Shown piece by piece: positions 58,269 to 64,000 of a DNA stretch of 64,000 nt (within the stretch, counting starts at the first letter, position 1; every line of letters starts with the position of its first letter). The notes beneath the pieces were generated by a model, which saw nothing but the letters and a program-made list of their open reading frames with translations, was not told where the DNA came from and did no database searches. Position numbers and translations under genes: made by a program. Where the stretch lies: positions 1 through 64,000 of the forward strand of contig JBFWXN010000002.1 of the NCBI GenBank assembly GCA_050187415.1, in the 5' to 3' direction. This stretch comes from Ga0077555 sp050187415. Its GTDB lineage: Bacteria; Pseudomonadota; Alphaproteobacteria; Rhizobiales; Hyphomicrobiaceae.

Positions 58269-58747
58269 CGATCCACCCTCGCGTTCGCCATGACACGCGC
58301 CCCGGCCATGATGGCCTCGACGATGTTCTGATAGCCCGTACAGCGGCACAGATTGCCCTCGAGTCCCTCCCGAACCTCGGCCTCGGTCGGCGCCGGGCGG
58401 CCTTCGGCAAAGGCGACCGCCGCCATGATCATGCCGGGCGTACAGAAGCCGCACTGCAAACCGTGGTGCTCGCGAAATGCCGCCTGCATCGGATGCAGGG
58501 TGGCGCCATCGGCCAGGCCCTCGATGGTCGTGACGCCGCTTCCGTCGGCCTCGACGGCAAGCATGGTGCAGCTCTTCACGGAGCGCCCATCCACGTGCAC
58601 CGTGCAGGCTCCGCACTGGCTGGTGTCGCAGCCGATATGCGTGCCGGTGAGCCCGAGTACGTCCCTCAACAGGGTCGACAAAAGCATATTGTCAGGAACC
58701 TCGACGCTCCGCTGCTCGCGATTTATTGTGACCGTAATCTCTGGCAT
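58265..58747 (-). CDS. CoxS-like [2Fe-2S] subunit of a molybdenum hydroxylase
   Basis: This 160-residue protein carries the first cluster ligands Cys40, Cys45, Cys48 and Cys60 (GCDTSQCGACTV...SC) and the second cluster motifs QCGFCTPGM and NLCRCTGYQNIV. All eight cysteines are present and the length is standard. Unlike PaoA in this window it has no Tat signal, so it belongs to a cytoplasmic enzyme. It overlaps the FAD subunit gene by 4 nt, and no large subunit is found. Confidence 0.9.
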   Translation of the reverse strand: MPEITVTINREQRSVEVPDNMLLSTLLRDVLGLTGTHIGCDTSQCGACTVHVDGRSVKSCTMLAVEADGSGVTTIEGLADGATLHPMQAAFREHHGLQCGFCTPGMIMAAVAFAEGRPAPTEAEVREGLEGNLCRCTGYQNIVEAIMAGARVMANARVDR

Positions 58748-58857
58748 GGGGCTCGGTCCGATCTGTTCTGGCAGGGCCAGGCATTTGATGGCTCGACGTT
58801 ACCCCTTCGTCGTCGGCGTTGCCAACCCATAGGCCTCCGCAAGGTTCGAATTGAGCC

Positions 58858-60363
58858 TCAAACGCCGTCGCCAGCGGCGTAGCCGACGACCGCCGAAACG
58901 GCGCGCTGCCAGTTGCGGTATCTGCGCTCCCGCTCGTGCGACGTCATGGCCGGCGTAAACCGCCTTTCGACGCGAAGCTGGTCCGCGAAGCCCTCCTGGT
59001 CAGGCCACACGCCTGCCTGATGCCCGGCGAGCCAGGCAACGCCCAACGCCGTCGTCTCCAGCATTGTGGGACGGTCGACTGGTGCGGCCAGGATGTCGGC
59101 GAGAAATTGCAGCATCCAATCGCTGGCCACCATGCCCCCATCGACCCGGATCACGGTCTCGGCGACGCCGGGCCAGTCGCGCCGCATGGCCTCCATCAAA
59201 TCGCGGGTCTGGTAGCCGACCGCTTCGAGCGTCGCACGAGCGAGCTCAGCCGGCCCCGCCGCCCGCGTCAAGCCGAGTAGCGCGCCGCGTGCCTCGGGCA
59301 CCCAGTAGGGCGCCCCGAGACCAACGAACGCGGGAACCAGAACGACGTCTTGAGATGGATCGGATTGCGCGGCCAGAGCACCGGTCTCTCCCGCAGACCC
59401 GATCAGCCGAAGACCGTCGCGCAGCCACTGCACGGCGGCGCCGGCAACGAAAATTGCGCCTTCGAGGGCGTAGGTCCGCTTTCCCCCGAGTTGCCAAGCC
59501 ACCGTGGTCAGCAACCGGCTCGACGAGGTAACCGGTGTCTCGCCAGTATTGAGCAGAGCAAAGCACCCGGTGCCGTAGGTGGCCTTCATCATACCGGGTT
59601 TGAAACAGGCCTGTCCGATGGTCGCGGCCTGCTGATCGCCGGCGACGCCGCGAATGGCAATGGCCCCGCCGAGGATGTCGGGCTCCGTTGCCCCAAAATA
59701 ACCCGCCGTATCGCGGACCTCGGGTAGCATCGCGCGCGGCACGCCGAAAATCCGCAGCAGGTCGTCGTCCCAATCCCCGCGCCGGATGTCGTAGAGCAAC
59801 GTGCGGGCGGCATTGGTCGCATCGGTGACGTGCAGGCGACCGCCCGTCAGGCGCCAGACGAGATAGGCATCCACCGTACCGAACGCGAGATGTCCCGCCT
59901 CGGCGGCCATTCGCGCGCCATCCACGTGATCGAGCAGCCAGCCAATCTTCGAGGCGGAGAAATAAGGATCGAGGACCAGGCCTGTACGCTCGCTCACCAG
60001 AGGTTCGATGCCCTCCGCCCTGAGCCTGGCGCACGCCGCTGCGGTTCTGCGATCCTGCCAGACGATGGCCCGATGGATTGGACGCCCGCTGCGCCGATCC
60101 CAAACAACCACCGTCTCGCGCTGATTGGTGATGCCGATTCCAGAGACCTGACCAGCCTCAATCCTTCCCTGGCGGAGTGCGGCCCGCGCACTCGAGATCG
60201 TGGTGTTCCAGATGTCCTCGGGCTCGTGCTCGACCCACCCTTCCGAGGGAAAATGCTGCGGCAGCTCCTCCTGGCCCACGCCCCGAACGGCCAGTCGCAC
60301 GTCGAACAGCATCGCCCGGCTGGACGTGGTGCCTTGGTCGAGAGCGAGAACGAGATCGGTCAT
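58858..60363 (-). CDS. glpK: Glycerol kinase
   Basis: This 501-residue kinase of the FGGY family opens with LVLALDQGTTSSRAMLFD. It has GITNQRETVVVWDRRSGRPI, TYGTGCFALLNTGETPV and the FGGY signature region near ARATLEAVGYQTRDLMEAM. It phosphorylates glycerol to glycerol-3-phosphate. ATG 60363 follows GAGGAG. No glpD, glycerol ABC transporter or glpF lies next to it, so it stands alone between coxS and a creatininase-family gene. Confidence 0.92.
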   Translation of the reverse strand: MTDLVLALDQGTTSSRAMLFDVRLAVRGVGQEELPQHFPSEGWVEHEPEDIWNTTISSARAALRQGRIEAGQVSGIGITNQRETVVVWDRRSGRPIHRAIVWQDRRTAAACARLRAEGIEPLVSERTGLVLDPYFSASKIGWLLDHVDGARMAAEAGHLAFGTVDAYLVWRLTGGRLHVTDATNAARTLLYDIRRGDWDDDLLRIFGVPRAMLPEVRDTAGYFGATEPDILGGAIAIRGVAGDQQAATIGQACFKPGMMKATYGTGCFALLNTGETPVTSSSRLLTTVAWQLGGKRTYALEGAIFVAGAAVQWLRDGLRLIGSAGETGALAAQSDPSQDVVLVPAFVGLGAPYWVPEARGALLGLTRAAGPAELARATLEAVGYQTRDLMEAMRRDWPGVAETVIRVDGGMVASDWMLQFLADILAAPVDRPTMLETTALGVAWLAGHQAGVWPDQEGFADQLRVERRFTPAMTSHERERRYRNWQRAVSAVVGYAAGDGV

Positions 60364-60597
60364 GGCAGGGGCTCCTCTTCGATCAGGACCGGGGAGCCGC
60401 ACCCCGCCGCATCCCGGCATGTCAGCTTAGGACAGCCTGGAGCCGGAGCGCACCCCCTACGTCGGCTGGCTGCGGTCGGGCCCATGCACGCTTTGCGGGC
60501 GCTTGCCCGCATTGCGGCTCGCCCCCTCCGAGCGCTACGGTTCACCCATGTTCGACGGCGCGCGCGAACCAGGGCCCACATAACCGGGAGCAGCAGG

Positions 60598-61362
60598 ATG
60601 ACACGATCACCGATGTGGAAGGAACTGACGGCGGCCGAGATCCGCGAGATGGCTGGCCGCGGCGCGACGGTCATCCTTCCCGTCGCGTCGATGGAGCAGC
60701 ACGGTCCGCATCTCGCCGTCGGTGTCGATACCATTCTTTGCGAGAACGTCTGCCGGCTCGCGGCCGAGGCCATCCAGCACGAGCGGCCCGTCATCGTCGC
60801 CCCGACGCTCTGGTGCGGCATGGCCGAACATCACATGGCCTACGGTGGCACCTTCACCTTCGACATCCCGACGTATCGGGCCGTACTTCTGGCCTTCCTC
60901 AAGAGCATCGAGCGCCACGGCTTCAAGAAGGTGCTCATCGTCAACGGACACGGCGGCAACATCGCCGCCCTCGCATCCTTGCTGCCCGACTTCGCCGTCG
61001 AGACCGGGCTGAGGATTTGCGCGACCACATATTTCGAGCTGGCGCAGCCGGCCATGGAAGCGATCCTCGAGGACCAGGAGCGCATCCGTCATGCCTGTGA
61101 AGGCGAGACGTCGCTGATGATGGCCTTCGCACCTGACCTCGTACGACACGACAAGTTGCCCGAAGCGCTGGGTCCGCCCGTCACGACACCGCGCCCGCTG
61201 CGCGTCGACCGCTACCGCTCGTTTCGATCGTTCAGCGAGACCGGTGTTGTCGGCGATGCACGGCGCGCGAGCAAAGAGAAGGGCGAGCGACTTGCGGCCG
61301 CCTGCCGTGACGCCCTCATTGGCGTCCTGAAGGATCCCGAGGCATGGGGCGAAGCCCGTTAG
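60598..61362 (+). CDS. Creatininase family amidohydrolase
   Basis: This 254-residue protein has the metal ligands of the creatininase fold: Glu and His in VASMEQHGPHLAVGVDT, then HHMAYGGTFTFD and IVNGHGGNIAALASL, and Glu in CEGETSLMMAF. Members open cyclic amides (creatinine) or process formamide-type intermediates, as MftE and FAPy deformylase do. ATG 60598 follows GGGAG at 9 nt and starts MTRSPMWKELTAAEIREM. It is divergent from glpK across 234 bp and convergent with the CoA ligase. The substrate is unknown. Confidence 0.85.
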   Translation: MTRSPMWKELTAAEIREMAGRGATVILPVASMEQHGPHLAVGVDTILCENVCRLAAEAIQHERPVIVAPTLWCGMAEHHMAYGGTFTFDIPTYRAVLLAFLKSIERHGFKKVLIVNGHGGNIAALASLLPDFAVETGLRICATTYFELAQPAMEAILEDQERIRHACEGETSLMMAFAPDLVRHDKLPEALGPPVTTPRPLRVDRYRSFRSFSETGVVGDARRASKEKGERLAAACRDALIGVLKDPEAWGEAR

Positions 61363-61404
61363 TGGGAACAGCCCCGTTCGTCGCGACCAGGCCTAGGTCA
61401 AACG

Positions 61405-62655
61405 TCAGCCGTAGGTCCGATCGTCGGCGATCACTTTTCCATCGTTGGGTAGCGATCCGGGCGCCACGACCTCGACAGTGGCGCGAAGCTTGGTCGCGGC
61501 CTGCACCGCTTCGGCCAGTTTCTCCGCCACGCCTGCCTCTCCAGCGTCAGCTTCGGCCTTGAGCGTCATCACATCCTGCTCTCCGGACCGGCTGATCACG
61601 AGACGCAGCCGGCCGAGCCCCGCGACGCGCTTCGCCACCTCTGCGATCTGCTCGGGATGCACGAACATGCCGCGCACCTTGGTCGTCTGATCGGCGCGCC
61701 CCAGCCATCCCTTGATGCGCATGTTCGTGCGGCCGCATGGGCTCTGCCCGGGCAGCACCGCCGACAAGTCGCCCGTCGCCAGCCGGATCATCGGATAATC
61801 CCGGTTGAATGCCGTGACCACGACCTCGCCGACCTCACCCTCCGGTACGGGGTCGCCCGTGCCGGGCCTGACGATCTCGACGATCACCCCTTCGTCGACG
61901 ACCATGCCTTCGATGTGGCCGTCGGGGCCGGGACTTTCGTATGCGATGAGCCCGACATCTGCCGTCGCATAGCACTGATAGACGGCGACGCCGCGCCCCG
62001 CGCACTCGTTGCGCAGCGACGGAAAGAGCGCGCCGCCCCCGACCATGGCCCGCTTGATCGAGGACACGTCGCGATCGAACTCCTCGGCCTTGTCGAGCAG
62101 GATCTTCAGATAGTCCGGCACACCGACGTAGACGCTGGGGCGCAGCCGTTCGATGGCCTCGAGCTGCTGTTCCGTGGCGCCGGGCCCGGCGGCGATCACC
62201 GTACAACCGAGCGATCGCGCGCCGGCGTCCAGGATCCACCCCCCCGGGGTCAGATGGTAGGCGAATGTGTTGTGTACCACGTCGGTCGACCGCACGCCTA
62301 TTGCGTAGAGTGCGCGTGACGTGCGCCACCAGTCCCGGCCCAAACCCTCGGGCTCGAAGATCGGTCCCGGCGACATGAACACGCGACCGATCCGCCCGGG
62401 CTCGCTCGTTGCAAACCCACCATAAGGCGGCCGCGCTGCCTGCAAATCCTTGAGCGACGATTTTCGCACCAGCGGCAGTTGCGCCAGAGCCTCGCGCGAG
62501 GTCACGGACGTCACATCCGCGCCCTTGAGGTGCTCCTTCCAGCCGGCACACTCGGTGATCGCACGCTGGAGAAAGCCCGGCAGAAGTGCCGTTTGCGCCG
62601 CTTCCCGCGCCTCATGAGGACGCGTCTCGAGCGTATCGAGAAATTCCAGAGCCAT
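61405..62655 (-). CDS. Phenylacetate-CoA ligase-like AMP-forming enzyme
   Basis: This 416-residue ligase resembles PaaK, although its N-terminal P-loop is changed: the usual SSGTTG is replaced by FMSPGPIFEPEGLG. It keeps CYATADVGLIAYES (the YG-like motif), MIRLATGDLS and IKGWLGRADQTTKVRGMFVH from the ANL C-domain. It would activate an aromatic or related acid to its CoA thioester. ATG 62655 follows GGGAGAAG. It is preceded on the same strand by a Liv-type ATPase and binding protein, suggesting an uptake-and-activation operon. Confidence 0.8.
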   Translation of the reverse strand: MALEFLDTLETRPHEAREAAQTALLPGFLQRAITECAGWKEHLKGADVTSVTSREALAQLPLVRKSSLKDLQAARPPYGGFATSEPGRIGRVFMSPGPIFEPEGLGRDWWRTSRALYAIGVRSTDVVHNTFAYHLTPGGWILDAGARSLGCTVIAAGPGATEQQLEAIERLRPSVYVGVPDYLKILLDKAEEFDRDVSSIKRAMVGGGALFPSLRNECAGRGVAVYQCYATADVGLIAYESPGPDGHIEGMVVDEGVIVEIVRPGTGDPVPEGEVGEVVVTAFNRDYPMIRLATGDLSAVLPGQSPCGRTNMRIKGWLGRADQTTKVRGMFVHPEQIAEVAKRVAGLGRLRLVISRSGEQDVMTLKAEADAGEAGVAEKLAEAVQAATKLRATVEVVAPGSLPNDGKVIADDRTYG

Positions 62656-62789
62656 CACTTCTCCCTGCATCGATCTGCGGCGCATCGCTCAGGACACATC
62701 GCCAAAGCATGACACCTCGAGTAAATCAGTCGGTAAACGATGATCAAGCAACGACGCTGCGACGTGCGACAACGATACGGATGAGATGC

Positions 62790-63629
62790 TCACGCCAACC
62801 AGCGCTTCCTGCGCTTGTAGTGCTTGACGTCGCGGAAGCTCCTGCGCTGATCCCCTCCACCCGTTCCGAGATAGAATTCCTTCACATCGGCATTCTCTCT
62901 CAGTGCGATCGCATCGCCGTCCAGCACCACGCGTCCGTTCTCGAGGATGTAGCCGTAAGTGGCATATCTCAGTGCCATGTTTGTATTCTGTTCGGCGAGC
63001 AGAAAGGACACGCCCTCCTTTTCGTTGATGTCCTTTACGATTTCGAAAATCTGCTCGACGATCTGCGGCGCAAGCCCCATCGACGGCTCATCCAGAAGGA
63101 CCATGCTCGGGTCTGCCATGAGCGCTCGCCCAATGGCACACATCTGCTGTTCACCGCCCGAGGTATATCCCGCCAGGGCACCGCGTCGCTCCTTCAGATT
63201 GGGAAAGTGGGCGTAGACGCGCTCCAGGGACACATTGATCGCGGCCCGGCCGTCGCCTCGCGTGAAGGCGCCCGTCAGCAGATTTTCCTCGATCGTCAGA
63301 TGCCCGAAGCAGTGGCGGCCCTCCATGACTTGGATGCAGCCTCGCTTGACGAGATCGTTCGGCGTCAGGCCGTCGATGCGCTCGCCCTTGAACGTGATCG
63401 AACCTTTGGTCACCTCGCCGCGCTCAGCCTTCAGAAGGTTTGAAATGGAACGCAACGTCGTCGTCTTGCCTGCGCCGTTGGCTCCGAGCAGCGCGACGAT
63501 GCCGCCCTGCGGGACCGCGAGCGACACCCCTTTCAGCACCAGAATGACGTGATCGTAGATCACCTCGATGTTGTTCACCTCGACGATGGCAGCCGTCGTC
63601 GGCGTAGCGGAGGCAGAGGCTGCGGTCAT
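62790..63629 (-). CDS. Liv-type ABC transporter ATPase (LivF-like, second system)
   Basis: This 279-residue ATPase has Walker A GANGAGKTT, the signature YTSGGEQQM, Walker B MVLLDEPSMGLAPQ and the LivF-type LLAEQNTNMAL. It carries a basic C-terminal extension (SFRDVKHYKRRKRWLA) not present in the LivF at 56652. Extensions like this occur in Liv-type systems linked to CoA ligases (recalled). ATG 63629 is chosen; ATG 63662 is possible. It is 97 bp downstream of the binding-protein gene and 134 bp upstream of the CoA ligase. Confidence 0.88.
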   Translation of the reverse strand: MTAASASATPTTAAIVEVNNIEVIYDHVILVLKGVSLAVPQGGIVALLGANGAGKTTTLRSISNLLKAERGEVTKGSITFKGERIDGLTPNDLVKRGCIQVMEGRHCFGHLTIEENLLTGAFTRGDGRAAINVSLERVYAHFPNLKERRGALAGYTSGGEQQMCAIGRALMADPSMVLLDEPSMGLAPQIVEQIFEIVKDINEKEGVSFLLAEQNTNMALRYATYGYILENGRVVLDGDAIALRENADVKEFYLGTGGGDQRRSFRDVKHYKRRKRWLA

Positions 63630-63726
63630 GCAGATCGATCCCAGACGAACTTCGACGACCATTGGGCAGTGTCGGACGGCAGAGGCCGGGCCGAGCCCCA
63701 ACGCCTGCCGCCCCGCTTCCGCGTGA

Positions 63727-64000
63727 CTAGCCTTCCTTGGAGCAGTCACGCGGCGTAATGTTCTTCTCCTTCGCATACTTCGCCGACTGTTCCTCGACCA
63801 GCTTGTCGAGCACCGATCGGTCGGCCGTGTAATAGTCGGAGATGATCTTCCACGCCTTGCCGTCCCATTGCTGCACACGGGCAACGTCGGCACCTTGGTG
63901 ATCCGAGCAGGTCAGCTTGAGCGGCCTGATCATGCCCTCGAAACCTGCTTCCTTTATGCGCGCCTCTGTGATGTTGAGATGATCGAAGCCCCACTGTATC
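63727..64000 (-). CDS. Liv-type substrate-binding protein, C-terminal part (partial)
   Basis: The last 90 or so residues of a periplasmic binding protein run to the window edge. They include FDHLNITEARIKEAGFEGMI, then KLTCSDHQGADVARVQQWDG and KAWKIISDYY, and end at TAG 63727. This matches C-termini of Liv-type binding proteins linked to aromatic-acid uptake. The cysteine pair (one in KLTCSDH, one in PRDCSKEG near the end) may form a disulfide. The gene continues beyond the window, where permease genes are expected. Confidence 0.8.
   Translation of the reverse strand, partial: IQWGFDHLNITEARIKEAGFEGMIRPLKLTCSDHQGADVARVQQWDGKAWKIISDYYTADRSVLDKLVEEQSAKYAKEKNITPRDCSKEG

Noticed and set aside
1..64000. 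CRISPR array or rRNA operon
   Set aside because: No regularly spaced direct repeats of 24-40 nt and no rRNA-like conserved sequence were seen.

Overview
The window reads as a chromosomal segment of a GC-rich alphaproteobacterium, most likely a soil or plant-associated member of the Hyphomicrobiales (Rhizobiales). This is inferred from the DUF983-SURF1-thrC-M16 peptidase gene order, HWE-family histidine kinases, EcfG-type promoter motifs, a DUF4170 protein, a PaoABC-type aldehyde oxidoreductase, and several Liv-type ABC transporters and acyl-CoA enzymes. I cannot name the species.

Left part (about 1-18.6 kb), accessory. This stretch looks lower in GC than the rest and carries mobile-element traces. 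It holds a decayed HWE kinase, a five-gene operon (glycosyltransferase, acyl-CoA dehydrogenase-like protein, PIG-L deacetylase, NodS-like methyltransferase, SemiSWEET), and a complete IS66 element with an 8-bp target duplication. It continues with a MASE1-PAS-HWE kinase, IS66 and IS3 relics, small hypothetical genes, a histidine-rich exported protein, and an operon that pairs a 4-TM protein with two micro membrane proteins of 24 and 27 residues. A PPC-domain protein and paoABC follow. Six sites matching the general-stress sigma factor EcfG consensus (GGAAC-N16/17-NGTT) lie in this region, five of them 30-50 bp upstream of start codons, so much of it may form one stress-induced block. The right edge is marked by a frameshifted tyrosine-integrase C-terminus running into a degenerate tRNA-Ala 3' half (18.3-18.63 kb), followed by an intact tRNA-Leu(CAA).

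Middle part (18.9-41.8 kb), core-like. It contains OsmC, DUF4170, an acyl-CoA synthetase / 3-hydroxyacyl-CoA dehydrogenase / FAH-family group, a membrane heme-[2Fe-2S]-cyclase fusion whose cyclase domain has lost key residues, a DsbD-alpha-like protein and YqgE. A compact minus-strand block follows: DUF983, SURF1, thrC, M16 peptidase, GNAT, and a very large degenerate GGDEF-EAL protein. A nitroreductase and the ppk-ppx polyphosphate pair complete this part.

Right part (42-64 kb), catabolic and transport. It contains an amidase, a YdiJ-like FAD/Fe-S dehydrogenase divergent from a serine-glyoxylate aminotransferase, an MFS transporter, an LLM oxidoreductase, an M20 amidohydrolase and a 2OG oxygenase. 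A complete Liv-type ABC operon follows (binding protein, terminator, livH, livM, livG, livF). An orphan CoxS-CoxM pair lacks its molybdenum subunit. Glycerol kinase, a creatininase-family hydrolase and a PaaK-like CoA ligase come next, and a second Liv-type transporter is cut by the window end.
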